Assembly (NCBI RefSeq): GCF_000165835.1
Contig: NC_014641.1
Coordinates: 34,157-98,156 of the forward strand
Direction: 5' to 3'
Source of the DNA: Achromobacter xylosoxidans A8
GTDB lineage: Bacteria; Pseudomonadota; Gammaproteobacteria; Burkholderiales; Burkholderiaceae_B
Length of the DNA stretch: 64,000 bases
Made by a program: the position numbers and the translations under genes. The notes beneath the pieces were generated by a model. The model saw only the letters and a list, made by a program, of their open reading frames with translations. It was not told the origin of the DNA and did no database searches. Numbering within the stretch: position 1 is the stretch's first letter; each line of letters begins with the position of its first letter. This document shows, piece by piece, positions 9,206 to 17,770 of the stretch.

Positions 9206-9487
9206 TGCGACCGGGTTGAGCCGATTCAAGGCCGCCACACCCAGCTGCAAGGTCAACTCCCCCAGATCGTAGCGCCCGCTCGCCGCGTCACGCTCGATCA
9301 GGCCCGCACGCACGAGGCTCGCGAGGTAACGATGCGTTCGGCTGGTGGACATGTCCACCTCGTCCGCGAGCTCCTTGACGCTCATGGGCGCTTCCGCCCG
9401 CAAATAGGCTCGCAGCACGCGAGCCCCGATTTCCACCGACTGCACACCCTGCGACTGGCGCGCATTATCTTCGCTTGTCTTCGACAC
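9170..9487 (-). pseudogene. IclR-family regulator, N-terminal part only (ohbR-like)
   Basis: The 105 codons encode the IclR-type winged helix (residues about 20-75, SVKELADEVDMSTSRTHRYL and LIERDAASGRYDLGELTLQL). The ligand-binding domain that normally brings these proteins to about 250 residues is missing; the frame runs out at TGQYRRC. It faces away from the adjacent oxygenase genes at 9807, as a cognate regulator would. An IclR-type gene beside a beta-alpha oxygenase pair recalls the ohbRAB arrangement (from memory). The lost effector domain suggests that the downstream oxygenase is unregulated or controlled from elsewhere. Confidence 0.8.
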
Positions 9488-9806
9488 CCGTCTTCCTCGT
9501 TTTAGCTCTCTTCATTCCCGGACGCTGCCGGCCCGGAGTCTAGCAAACCCCCCGGTAGCGCCCTCGCAAACACGGCCACGCAAATAAATCGACAAATATT
9601 CGCTCTATCGACATTGCGCCCGTGGAGATGGTGGACTATGCTTGACATGTCCATTATGCATGATGCATGATGCATTTACTATTTTAGCAAAGCCCGCAAC
9701 AAACAGGGCACGCTCTCGAGCCGCGCGCCAGCAGGTCAGTACAACCGCGAGACGTTCCGGGCCGCTGCCTGGCGCGGCCGGCGAGGGTCAAGAGGAGGGA
9801 GAGTTG
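9488..9806 (+). promoter_or_regulatory. Upstream region of the second oxygenase, with three ATGCAT palindromes
   Basis: This 319-bp stretch has no convincing gene. A TTGACA at 9642-9647 could be a -35 element. It is followed by three ATGCAT hexamers at 9656-9661, 9663-9668 and 9670-9675, one every 7 bp, so the array is symmetric on both strands. Such a site suits a dimeric regulator, probably the truncated IclR protein. The open frame that runs from 9642 into the oxygenase gene is rejected as a start, because a good ribosome binding site (GAGGAGGGAGAG) precedes the ATG at 9807. Confidence 0.5.
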
Positions 9807-10337
9807 ATGAACACCGATAGTCCGCTGAAGGCGATACAGCCACCGGCCGACGAGCAGGCATGGGCGGTCAGGGCGAGGCGTCAGTTCGAGGCGGAACAGT
9901 TGCTGTACGCCTACGTCGAATACATCGACGATGATCGCCTTGAAGAGTTGCCAGAGCTGTTCACCGAAGACGGCAGCTACCAGATCATCTCCAGGGAGAA
10001 CGTCGAGCGCGGCTTGCCGGCCCCTACCATGGGTTGCAGCAACCGCAACATGCTCATCGACCGCATCGTCTCCTTGCGGCACGCCAACATCTACTCCCAA
10101 CACGCCTACCGACACGTGCTCAGCAATGTGCGCGTGAAAGCCATGGAGGGCGACGAGGCGCTGGTGCAGAGCAATTACGTCGTCATGGCGACCCGCGGCG
10201 ACGGCATCGCCCGGGTGTACAGCACCGGCAAGTACGTCGATCGCCTGGTGTTCGAGGAGGATGGTCCGAAGTTCAAACAAAAACGCGTGATCTTCGACAC
10301 GCAATTAATCGACACGCTCCTCGTGCGCCCGCTCTGA
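9807..10337 (+). CDS. ohbA: Ring-hydroxylating oxygenase beta subunit (OhbA-like)
   Basis: This 176-residue small subunit of a second Rieske oxygenase belongs to the NTF2-like beta family. It has LLYAYVEYIDDDRLEELPEL, HAYRHVLSNV and GKYVDRLVFE, which line up with the broken small subunit at 2.8-4.5 kb ([30 protein letters not shown]). The start at 9807 has the ribosome binding site GAGGAGGGAGAG. The beta gene comes before the alpha gene, the reverse of the first operon but the order I recall for ohbAB, ortho-halobenzoate 1,2-dioxygenase. Substrate assignment is by analogy. Confidence 0.8.
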   Translation: MNTDSPLKAIQPPADEQAWAVRARRQFEAEQLLYAYVEYIDDDRLEELPELFTEDGSYQIISRENVERGLPAPTMGCSNRNMLIDRIVSLRHANIYSQHAYRHVLSNVRVKAMEGDEALVQSNYVVMATRGDGIARVYSTGKYVDRLVFEEDGPKFKQKRVIFDTQLIDTLLVRPL

Positions 10338-10377
10338 GCGGGTTGCGGACAAGCGTTTCGATACAGGAGAAAAACCA

Positions 10378-11664
10378 ATGACCAACGTATCGCCCCAGCC
10401 CGCGACGGCGGAACAAGCGCTCCGTGTGCCCTACAAGGTTTTCACGGACAAGGCGTATCTGGAACTGGAGAACGAGCGGATTTTCCGTGGAAAGGTGTGG
10501 GCCTACGTGGCCCTGGAGGCGGAGATCCCCGAGCCGGGCGACTACAAGGCCACCCATATCGGGTTGTCGCCCGTCATCGTCACCCGAGCGGAGGACGGCA
10601 GCATCCATGTCATGGAGAACCGCTGCGCGCACCGCGGCGCGCTGGTGTGTGAGCAGCGCTACGGCAACGCCAGCAGCCTGCAGTGCGTTTACCACCAGTG
10701 GGACTACAACTTGAAGGGGGAGCTCAACGGCGTGCCCTTCCTGCGCGGCGTGCGCGGCAAGGGTGGCATGTGCAAGCCCTTCGACAAGAGCCGGCACGGC
10801 CTGACCAAGCTGCGCGTTGCCACCCTCAACGGCATTGTCTTCGCGAGCTTCTCCGATGAGGTGGAACCGCTGGAGGAATACCTGGGGCCGGTGGCGGTAG
10901 AGATCATCAAGCGCAACTGCAAGCGCCCCCTGAGGCTTCTCGGCTTTCAGCGCCAGCGCATCCACAGCAACTGGAAGCTGGCCGCCGAGAATTCGCGAGA
11001 CCCCTACCACGCCGGCCTGCTCCATCTTTTCCTGAACACCTTCGGGCTCTGGCGAAATACCAGTGAGTCCGCGTCGATACAGCTCGACAGGACGGGGCGG
11101 CATTGCTTGCTGGCAACCGAACTCCACACCGACGAGGAAGCCGCGGAGCATGCCAGCCAGGCTCAACACGCCTATAACCCGGAGTTCACCCTGCGAGACA
11201 GCTCGGTCGTGCAGAGCCAGCGGGAATTCGACGACAACATCAATCTGGTGGTGCTTTCGATCTTCCCGAACCTGGTGGTGCATCAACTGGGTAACGCGCT
11301 CTCGACCCGACACGTCATCCCCATTGGAGAAGACGAGTTCGAGATGGTCTGGACGCAGTTCGGCTTCGTCGACGACGACGAGGAGCTCGAACAACTGCGC
11401 ATAACCCACGGCAATCTGATCGGCCCCTCCGGTTACGTTTCCCTGGAGGACGGCGACGCCATGGAGCGCGTTCAGCGTTCGGTCAGTCACGACAAGGACA
11501 GTACGTCGTTCATGGGCATGGTCGACCAGAACACGCGCTCCATGGACTATTTCGCGACAGAGAATCCGATCAAGGGCTTTTGGCAGTACTACCAGCAGAC
11601 GCTGGGCCTGGATGCCGACTTCCATATCCCTGAACCGAGCCAAGCGGCCTCGAGTGGCGCCTAG
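10378..11664 (+). CDS. ohbB: Ring-hydroxylating oxygenase alpha subunit (OhbB-like)
   Basis: This 428-residue catalytic subunit has Rieske ligands C83-x-H85 and C103-x2-H106 (NRCAHRG ... CVYHQWDY). The mononuclear iron motif is NSRDPYHAGLLH. It is clearly homologous to the first large subunit (GVPFLRGV, FQRQRIHSNWKL) but diverged, so it is a paralogous oxygenase of the salicylate/anthranilate/2-halobenzoate group. It starts 40 bp after the beta gene with the site AGGAGAAAAACC. No reductase or ferredoxin gene follows; it must borrow them, perhaps from the nagAa-nagAb system. The downstream transporter gene is broken. Confidence 0.82.
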   Translation: MTNVSPQPATAEQALRVPYKVFTDKAYLELENERIFRGKVWAYVALEAEIPEPGDYKATHIGLSPVIVTRAEDGSIHVMENRCAHRGALVCEQRYGNASSLQCVYHQWDYNLKGELNGVPFLRGVRGKGGMCKPFDKSRHGLTKLRVATLNGIVFASFSDEVEPLEEYLGPVAVEIIKRNCKRPLRLLGFQRQRIHSNWKLAAENSRDPYHAGLLHLFLNTFGLWRNTSESASIQLDRTGRHCLLATELHTDEEAAEHASQAQHAYNPEFTLRDSSVVQSQREFDDNINLVVLSIFPNLVVHQLGNALSTRHVIPIGEDEFEMVWTQFGFVDDDEELEQLRITHGNLIGPSGYVSLEDGDAMERVQRSVSHDKDSTSFMGMVDQNTRSMDYFATENPIKGFWQYYQQTLGLDADFHIPEPSQAASSGA

Positions 11665-11739
11665 AGCAAAACGCGGCGCGTTGCGTTGAAGAAACCAAGA
11701 GCAAAGCAACGCGCTATAACGTAGATGGAGGAGAGACCG

Positions 11740-11842
11740 GTGAAGAAGAAGCTACTATGCCTCTTGTTGATGGCCAGCCTGGCGGGCTGGAGCGTGCACG
11801 CATCGTCCAAGACGCTGCGAATGTTAAGCGGCTGGGATAAAA
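11740..11842 (+). pseudogene. Periplasmic binding protein, signal peptide and first residues only
   Basis: A GTG at 11740 follows the strong ribosome binding site GGAGGAGAG. The frame encodes a textbook Sec signal peptide (KKKLLCLLLMASLAGWSVHA) followed by SSKTLRMLSGWDK, and is then broken by an ISL3-family end at 11843. The mature start could belong to a TRAP (DctP-type) or ABC binding protein. Its place directly after the oxygenase genes says it was an uptake component of the ohb-like operon. Eight bases, GGATAAAA (11835-11842), lie just outside the insertion sequence end and could be its target duplication. Confidence 0.7.
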
Positions 11843-11899
11843 GGGTATACGGATTTAATGGTTGATGGGGCACCTTCACCCCATCAATCTGATACCACC

Positions 11900-12416
11900 C
11901 TCAGATGGTTGATAGATCGACTCCGTAGTTGAGTTCCTCTGCGAAGTCCGGCAGTCCGTAACCGATGGTTTTCTTGTAGAAAGGAGAGACCTTCGCAGTC
12001 GGTGCCTTCTTCTTGTGCTTCGTGGTGTAGAGCATTCGTGCCCGCATCACCTCGAAGGAGTAACCGCGCCCTTCACGGTTCTTGTCCTTGGCCAGTCGGT
12101 TGATGGACTCCGTGTAAGCGTTGGTGACGGGCATGTCCGTCTCGAAGTAGGTCATGGTCTCTTCGCGCCAGTTTCCCACTGCCCTGACCAGATCGCTCCA
12201 GACTTCCTTTTGGCCCTTCGGGATGGTGGCTATCCACTCGTCCAGGGCGGCTTCTGCCTGGAGCCGTGTGGTGGCGTCCCAGATGCCGTAGAAGCGCTCC
12301 TTGTGCTCGTAGGCGGCCAGCAGTTGCGGGAACGCGCCTGTCCAGGTCTCCATGATGAGGCGCTCCCGGTCTGAGACTTCGTGAGCGCGTTTCAGCAGGA
12401 TTTTCCGGTCTCCCTT
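11900..12416. repeat. 517-bp inverted repeat, left arm
   Basis: Bases 11900-12416 match the reverse complement of 14734-15250, by eye without a difference. The match stops at AAGGGAGACC on one side and one base after the transposase stop on the other. The pair encloses 2317 bp holding the merR stub and an IS21 copy. Homologous recombination between the arms would invert that segment. Confidence 0.85.
11901..12416 (-). pseudogene. ISL3-family transposase, C-terminal 171 codons (copy 1)
   Basis: The minus strand encodes the C-terminal part of a DDE_Tnp_ISL3 protein (KILLKRAHEVSDRERLIMET ... ITESINRLAKDKNREG-type motif, here TNAYTESINRLAKDKNREGR) ending LNYGVDLSTI. The N-terminal zinc finger, the helix-turn-helix and the first catalytic residues are missing. 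The sequence is identical over 517 bp to the copy at 14734-15250 but inverted. The frame is open a few codons further, into the merR stub (start codon at 12437), but that extension is not transposase. Confidence 0.85.
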
Positions 12417-12429
12417 AGGGAGGAGGCTG

Positions 12430-12559
12430 ATGCGCATTGGTCAGTTGGCGCAGTTGGTAGGGGTCGAAACACAGACGATCCGCTTCTATGAACAGCAGGG
12501 CTTGTTGCCGCCGCCTGATCGGCAGGACAACGGTTACCGTGTCTATACCGAGAAGCATG
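12430..12559 (+). pseudogene. MerR-family regulator, N-terminal stub
   Basis: The ATG at 12430, after AGGGAGGAGGC, opens a frame reading MRIGQLAQLVGVETQTIRFY, EQQGLLPPPDRQDNGYRVYT, EKH. This is the winged helix of a CadR/PbrR-type MerR protein. Homology stops at about 12559, where the IS21 segment begins. A merR gene next to an ISL3-family transposase recalls elements such as ISPpu12, which carry metal genes (from memory). It is not the same sequence as the pbr-type regulator at 56 kb. It lacks the effector domain and is not functional. Confidence 0.8.
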
Positions 12560-13513
12560 GTCCTGCGCACAGTACGCCCGCCGCCGGCGCCCATCTTTGA
12601 AGTCCGATTTGAAACGCCGCCCGGCGAACAGGCGCAGGTCGACTTTGCCGAGTTCAAGGTCTGTTTTGGCAACCAGGGGCCCGTACGCCGAGTCTGGCTG
12701 TTTGCCATGGTGCTGGGCCACAGTCGTTACCTGTGGGGCCAATTCGTTCTACACCAGGACCTGCCAACGGTCCTGCGCTGTCACATGGAAGCGTTTGCCC
12801 ATTTCGGCGGTGTACCACGGGAGATCCTGTACGACCGCATGAAGACGGCGGTACTGGGAGAGGACGACAGCGGCGAAGGCATCGTCTACAACGCCAAGCT
12901 GCTGGCGTGCGGGACTCATTACGGCTTCCTGCCGCGTGCCTGCCAGGCGTATCGAGCCAAGACCAAGGGCAAGGTCGAGCGTCCCTACCGCTATATCCGT
13001 GCTGACTTCTTCATGGCGCGCAGTTTCGAGGACATCGATGACATGAACCGCCAACTACGCCACTGGCTCGATACGGTGGCCAATGTACGTTGCCATGGCA
13101 CGACTGGGCGCGTCGTCGTGGAGCACTTCCGAGAGGAGCAGCCGCAACTGCAACCCTTGCCGGCTGGTCGGTTTGACGCGGTACTGCGCGTCGAGCGGCG
13201 TGTTAGCCACGAAGGCTGTGTCAGCGTTGGCGGCAACTACTACAGCGTGCCAGACGGCACCAGGAAGCGGATACTCGATGTGGAGACCACGCCTGATAGC
13301 GTGCGCATCTTCGAGGACGGTGCCTTGATCGCTACCCATGCCCGGCTGGCGGGCCGGCGCGAGCGCTCAGTCCTCGCGGGCCACCGGGTACTGCAGCGGA
13401 TCATGCAGCGCGAGAAGCCGGATGCCATTGTGCTACCGCCTGGCCACGCTGTTGCGCAGCGACCGCTGGCTGTCTATGACTTTATTGCACGGCAGATCGG
13501 AGGCCAGCGATGA
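12560..13513 (+). pseudogene. istA: IS21-family transposase IstA, N-terminally truncated
   Basis: The reading frame to 13513 is IstA from RFETPPGEQAQVDFAEFKV onward. It includes the integrase core (LYDRMKTAVLG, TKGKVERPYRYIRADFF) and the C-terminal NYYSVPDGT region. The N-terminal helix-turn-helix part, normally about 130-150 residues, is absent, replaced at about 12560 by the merR stub. The frame is open back to 12488, but that part reads another frame of merR. The stop overlaps the istB start by 4 bp. The element cannot transpose alone. Confidence 0.85.
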
Positions 13514-14370
13514 CCCATGAACCCATTGCCGAACGCATCCGTCGGCATCTGATCGGCCTGAAGATGCCCCGCGCGCTGGAGGCTTTGCAGACGGTGCAGT
13601 CCCAGATCGAACAAGGGCAGCTTACTGCCCTGGAAGCCATCGAAGCCTTGCTGGGCGAGGAGTACAGCACACGCGAGAGTCGACGCATCAAGATCGCTCT
13701 GCAGACTGCACGCCTGACAGTGCTCAAGACGCTCGCCGGTTACGACTTCAGCTTCCAGCCATCGCTGGAGCGCAGCCGTGTCATGGCGCTGGCGGAATTG
13801 GGGTTCATTGAGCGACGCCAGTGCGTGCACTTCCTTGGGCCACCCGGAACAGGGAAGAGCCACCTTGCCGTGGCACTCGGTGTAGAAGCCATCAGAGCTG
13901 GCAAGAGCGTGTACTTCGCCACACTGGCCGAGCTGGTCGATTCCATGCGCAAGGCCGAGCGCGAAGGCAAGCTGCGTGAGCGGGTGAAGTTCCTGTCGCG
14001 CCACAGCGTACTCATCGTTGACGAGATTGGCTACCTGGCGTTGGGCTCGACCGGCGGCAATCTGTTCTTCCAGCTGGTCAATGCCTGCTACGAGCGCTGC
14101 GCGATGATCCTGACCAGCAATCGTGGCTTTAGTGAATGGGGCGAGATCTTCGGCGATCCAGTTGTGGCCACTGCGCTGCTGGACCGGTTGCTACACCATG
14201 CGATCGTCATTCCCATTGAAGGCAATTCATACCGTCTGCGGGAACATGCCGCCCTGATTCCAGAGCACTTGCGCAACCGTCCTGCATTCAATGAAATGGG
14301 TAGCCCTGTACCGGAAAAGCGCCGGCCCGGCCGTCCCAAAAGGGAGGAAGCCGCGTCACTGCCGGGTTGA
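13510..14370 (+). CDS. istB: IS21-family helper ATPase IstB
   Basis: This 286-residue AAA+ helper protein works with IstA in IS21 transposition. Walker A is GPPGTGKSHLAVALG and Walker B is VLIVDEIGYLAL; the arginine-containing LTSNRGFSEWGEIF follows. Length is a little above the usual 250-260 because of a basic C-terminal tail (EKRRPGRPKREEAASLPG). The gene is intact, but the partner istA is truncated. It differs from the IstB at 16.9 kb, so two distinct IS21 elements are present. Confidence 0.92.
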   Translation: MTHEPIAERIRRHLIGLKMPRALEALQTVQSQIEQGQLTALEAIEALLGEEYSTRESRRIKIALQTARLTVLKTLAGYDFSFQPSLERSRVMALAELGFIERRQCVHFLGPPGTGKSHLAVALGVEAIRAGKSVYFATLAELVDSMRKAEREGKLRERVKFLSRHSVLIVDEIGYLALGSTGGNLFFQLVNACYERCAMILTSNRGFSEWGEIFGDPVVATALLDRLLHHAIVIPIEGNSYRLREHAALIPEHLRNRPAFNEMGSPVPEKRRPGRPKREEAASLPG

Positions 14371-14437
14371 CTTCCCACTGCCAAGGGTGGGGAAATTTAC
14401 TTCGGCAGATATGAGGAAATTACGTGCGGCATTGACA

Positions 14438-15249
14438 ACAAGCGCTACCGCTGCATTCTGACCAACATTGAGGAGCGAACCCTGCTCGACCTGCTGGCCA
14501 CCCGCCGCCAGGACGTGGTGACCAACTACCTGATGAAGCTGAAAGACCGGCAGAAGGTCGAGATCGTCAGCATGGACATGTGGAACCCCTACCGGGCAGC
14601 GGTCAAGGCTGTGCTGCCCCAGGCCCGTATCGTGGTCGATAAGTTCCATGTGGTGCGCATGGCCAACGATGCCCTAGAGAGAGTGCGCAAGGGCCTCAGA
14701 AAGGAGCTGAAACCGTCCCAGAGCCGGACTCTCAAGGGAGACCGGAAAATCCTGCTGAAACGCGCTCACGAAGTCTCAGACCGGGAGCGCCTCATCATGG
14801 AGACCTGGACAGGCGCGTTCCCGCAACTGCTGGCCGCCTACGAGCACAAGGAGCGCTTCTACGGCATCTGGGACGCCACCACACGGCTCCAGGCAGAAGC
14901 CGCCCTGGACGAGTGGATAGCCACCATCCCGAAGGGCCAAAAGGAAGTCTGGAGCGATCTGGTCAGGGCAGTGGGAAACTGGCGCGAAGAGACCATGACC
15001 TACTTCGAGACGGACATGCCCGTCACCAACGCTTACACGGAGTCCATCAACCGACTGGCCAAGGACAAGAACCGTGAAGGGCGCGGTTACTCCTTCGAGG
15101 TGATGCGGGCACGAATGCTCTACACCACGAAGCACAAGAAGAAGGCACCGACTGCGAAGGTCTCTCCTTTCTACAAGAAAACCATCGGTTACGGACTGCC
15201 GGACTTCGCAGAGGAACTCAACTACGGAGTCGATCTATCAACCATCTGA
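14438..15249 (+). pseudogene. ISL3-family transposase, C-terminal 270 codons (copy 2)
   Basis: Reading from about 14438 the frame encodes NKRYRCILTNIEERTLLDLL, the DDE segment VEIVSMDMWNPYRAAVKAVL and VVDKFHVVRMANDALERVRK. It then runs through the same C-terminus as copy 1 to the stop at 15247-15249. The N-terminal part is cut off by the right end of the IS21 copy (a TG...CA-type end at about 14437). A new IS21 element starts 2 bp after the stop codon. This copy is longer than copy 1 by about 300 bp. Confidence 0.85.
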
Positions 15250-15250
15250 G
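14734..15250. repeat. 517-bp inverted repeat, right arm
   Basis: This is the partner of 11900-12416 in opposite orientation. It ends exactly where the left end of the second IS21 element begins (15251), so that insertion or a deletion event defines the arm boundary. Perfect identity implies very recent duplication or ongoing gene conversion. Confidence 0.85.
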
Positions 15251-15355
15251 TGTTGATTTCCATCCAGAACTGATCCACTTAACCCGGTAATTTCCGTCTA
15301 AAACTGATCCACGTAACAACCCTAACCTGCTGATTTTTTCGGCAGGAGCATAGGA

Positions 15356-16912
15356 GTGATTGACGTGGCAACATTAAGTGTCATCAGACGCTGGGCCCTG
15401 CGCGAGCAGTTGTCCATCCGAGAGATCGCCCGGCGCACCGGCCTGTCTCGCAACACCATCAAGAAGTACCTGCGCGCGGGTGTGGCGGAGCCGCACTACC
15501 CTCGGCGCATCAGTCCGAGCCAGCTCGATCCCTACGCCGAGAAGCTCTCAGGCTGGCTCAAGAGCGAAGCGGGCAAGTCGCGCAAGCAGCGGCGCACCGT
15601 GAAGCAACTCCACGCCGACCTGTCCGCCCTGGGCTACCCAGGCTCATACGGCCGGGTAGCCGCCTTCGCCCGAGTCTGGCAGCAGCAACGTCAGGAAGCG
15701 CAGCAGACCACCGGCCGAGGCACCTTCGTGCCGCTGGCCTTCGGTCCTGGCGAAGCGTTCCAATTCGACTGGAGCGAAGACTGGGCCGTCATCGGCGGCG
15801 AGCGCACCAAGCTGCAGGTAGCCCACTTCAAGCTCAGCCACAGTCGCGCCTTCACCGTGCGGGCTTATCCGCTGCAAACCCACGAGATGCTGTTCGATGC
15901 GCACAACCATGCCTTCGCGGTGTTGGGTGGCATTCCCCGGCGCGGTATCTACGACAACATGCGCACCGCCGTGGACAAGGTGCGCCGGGGCAAGGAGCGC
16001 GACGTCAACGCCCGTTTCAGCGCCATGGTCAGCCACTACCTGTTCGAGGCCGAGTTCTGCAATCCGGCCTCGGGCTGGGAGAAAGGGCAGGTGGAGAAGA
16101 ACGTGCGTGATGCGCGTCACCGGCTGTGGCAACCCGTGCCGGCGTTTCCAACCCTGGCCGAACTCAACGAGTGGCTGGAGAACCGCTGCAAGACCTTGTG
16201 GCGCGAGATCGTCCACGGCAAGCTGCCAGGCACGGTGGCCGATGTCTGGGAGCAGGAGCGGCCCACCCTGATGCCGATGCCGCGCCCCTTCGACGGCTTC
16301 GTCGAACACACCAAGCGGGTCTCGCCCACCTGCCTGGTGCACTTCGAGCGCAACCGCTACAGCGTGCCGGCCTCCTACGCCAACCGGCCGGTGAGTCTGC
16401 GGGTCTACGCCGAGCGGCTGGTGGTCGCCGCCGAAGGTCAGATCTTGTGCGAGCACACGCGCCTCATCGACCGGCGCCACGACGTCGGTGGTCGGACCGT
16501 CTACGACTGGCGTCACTACCTGGCGGTGCTGCAGCGCAAGCCCGGTGCCTTGCGCAACGGTGCTCCGTTCGCCGAACTGCCGCCAGCCTTCAAACGGCTG
16601 CAGGCCATGTTGCTGCGCCAATCGGGTGGCGACCGGGAGATGGTGGAGATCCTGGCCCTGGTTCTGCACCACGATGAACAGGCCGTGCTGGCCGCCGTGG
16701 AGCTGGCCTTGGAAGCTGGCGTGCCGACCAAGACCCATGTGCTGAACGTGCTGCATCGTTTGCTGGAAGGGGAGCCGGCGCCTGCGGCGCCGGTGACGGC
16801 ACCACAGGCCCTGCGCTTGGTCAACGAACCTCAAGCCAACGTGCTGCGCTACGACCAGTTGCGCCGCCCCGCGGCTGCCCGCACAGCCCAGGAGGTGCGT
16901 CATGCGTCATGA
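15356..16912 (+). CDS. istA: IS21-family transposase IstA
   Basis: This 518-residue transposase has an N-terminal helix-turn-helix ([20 protein letters not shown], about residues 19-38). The DDE integrase core runs from [14 protein letters not shown] through [14 protein letters not shown] to [17 protein letters not shown], and the C-terminal [15 protein letters not shown] region is present. Length is normal for the longer IstA class. A ribosome binding site GGAG lies upstream of the GTG/ATT start region; the usual start is the GTG at 15356. It overlaps istB by 11 bp. Confidence 0.93.
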   Translation: MIDVATLSVIRRWALREQLSIREIARRTGLSRNTIKKYLRAGVAEPHYPRRISPSQLDPYAEKLSGWLKSEAGKSRKQRRTVKQLHADLSALGYPGSYGRVAAFARVWQQQRQEAQQTTGRGTFVPLAFGPGEAFQFDWSEDWAVIGGERTKLQVAHFKLSHSRAFTVRAYPLQTHEMLFDAHNHAFAVLGGIPRRGIYDNMRTAVDKVRRGKERDVNARFSAMVSHYLFEAEFCNPASGWEKGQVEKNVRDARHRLWQPVPAFPTLAELNEWLENRCKTLWREIVHGKLPGTVADVWEQERPTLMPMPRPFDGFVEHTKRVSPTCLVHFERNRYSVPASYANRPVSLRVYAERLVVAAEGQILCEHTRLIDRRHDVGGRTVYDWRHYLAVLQRKPGALRNGAPFAELPPAFKRLQAMLLRQSGGDREMVEILALVLHHDEQAVLAAVELALEAGVPTKTHVLNVLHRLLEGEPAPAAPVTAPQALRLVNEPQANVLRYDQLRRPAAARTAQEVRHAS

Positions 16913-17696
16913 CCCTGCCAGCGGCGCCATCGTGATCATGCTGCGAGAGCTCAAGATGTATGGCATGGCCCAGGCCGTGGCCGAGCTGACCGCACAAGGG
17001 GCACCGGCGTTCGAGGCGGCACAACCCATCCTGGCCCAACTGCTCAAGGCGGAAACCGCCGAGCGCGAGGTGCGCTCCGTGGCCTACCAATTGAAGGTGG
17101 CCCGTTTCCCTGTGTACCGGGACTTGGCCGGTTTCGACTTCGCCCACAGCGAAGTCAATGAGGCGCTGGCGCGGCAGTTGCACCGTTGCGAGTTTCTGGA
17201 GGAGGCCAACAATGTGGTGTTGGTCGGGGGCCCGGGCACTGGTAAGACCCACCTGGCCACGGCGCTCGGTGTGCAGGCCATCGAGCATCATCACCGGCGA
17301 GTCCGGTTCTTCTCCACGGTCGAACTGGTCAATGCGCTGGAGGTCGAGAAGGCGCAGGGCAAGTCGGGACAGATCGCCACCCGGCTCATGTACGCCGATC
17401 TGGTGATCCTCGACGAACTGGGTTATCTGCCATTCAGCGCGTCCGGTGGGGCCTTGCTGTTCCACCTGCTGTCCAAGCTTTACGAACGCACCAGCGTCGT
17501 GATCACGACCAACCTGAGCTTCAGCGAATGGGCGTCGGTGTTCGGTGATGCGAAGATGACGACGGCGCTGTTGGACCGGCTTACGCACCACTGCCATATC
17601 CTGGAAACTGGCAACGACAGCTTCCGATTCAAGAACAGCTCGGCGCTGCCGGCACAATCCAAGAAGGAGAAAACCAAGAACTTATCCACACCGTGA
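16902..17696 (+). CDS. istB: IS21-family helper ATPase IstB
   Basis: This 264-residue AAA+ helper has Walker [16 protein letters not shown], Walker [14 protein letters not shown] and the conserved [15 protein letters not shown]. It starts inside the end of istA (AGGAGGTGCGTC upstream of the ATG) and ends about 75 bp before the right terminal repeat. Intact and probably functional. Confidence 0.94.
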   Translation: MRHDPASGAIVIMLRELKMYGMAQAVAELTAQGAPAFEAAQPILAQLLKAETAEREVRSVAYQLKVARFPVYRDLAGFDFAHSEVNEALARQLHRCEFLEEANNVVLVGGPGTGKTHLATALGVQAIEHHHRRVRFFSTVELVNALEVEKAQGKSGQIATRLMYADLVILDELGYLPFSASGGALLFHLLSKLYERTSVVITTNLSFSEWASVFGDAKMTTALLDRLTHHCHILETGNDSFRFKNSSALPAQSKKEKTKNLSTP

Positions 17697-17770
17697 GCCT
17701 TCCAGGCTTGCAAAAAGGGTGGATCAAGATTCGATGGAAATGCCGGCTCAGGGTTGCATGGAAATTAACA

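Larger units (their letters stand above)
11843..12416 (-). mobile_element. ISL3-family element fragment, copy 1
   Basis: The outer end begins GGGTATACGGATTTAATGG at 11843 and the piece runs inward to 12416, where homology to copy 2 stops. Only the 3' part of the transposase gene is present. The end inside the element just after the transposase stop repeats parts of the tip (TTGATGGGG, GCACC), as expected of subterminal repeats. The remainder of the element was lost or moved to 14438-15250, in the opposite orientation. Confidence 0.75.
15251..17770 (+). mobile_element. IS21-family insertion sequence, complete
   Basis: The 2520-bp element starts TGTTGATTTCCATCC and ends, read on the other strand, TGTTAATTTCCATGC. 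Two internal direct repeats at the left end (TTTCCATCCAGAACTGATCC and TTTCCGTCTAAAACTGATCC) are typical IS21 multiple end repeats. istA and istB are both intact. The flanks (CTGAG on the left, TATGG on the right) show no target duplication. The left flank is ISL3 and the right flank is a Tn21-type gene, so a rearrangement followed insertion. Confidence 0.9.

Noticed and set aside
9642..9806. 55-codon N-terminal extension of the second oxygenase beta subunit
   Set aside because: It would start inside the likely -35 element, has no ribosome binding site, and family members begin near the ATG at 9807, which has a strong site.
12430..12559. Functional second MerR regulator
   Set aside because: Only the DNA-binding half remains before the IS21 junction.
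12488..12560. N-terminal extension of the truncated istA
   Set aside because: These codons are the merR stub in another frame and do not resemble IstA.
15644..16903. 419-codon leftward open frame
   Set aside because: It is a GC-rich shadow of istA with His/Gln/Val-rich composition and no ribosome binding site.
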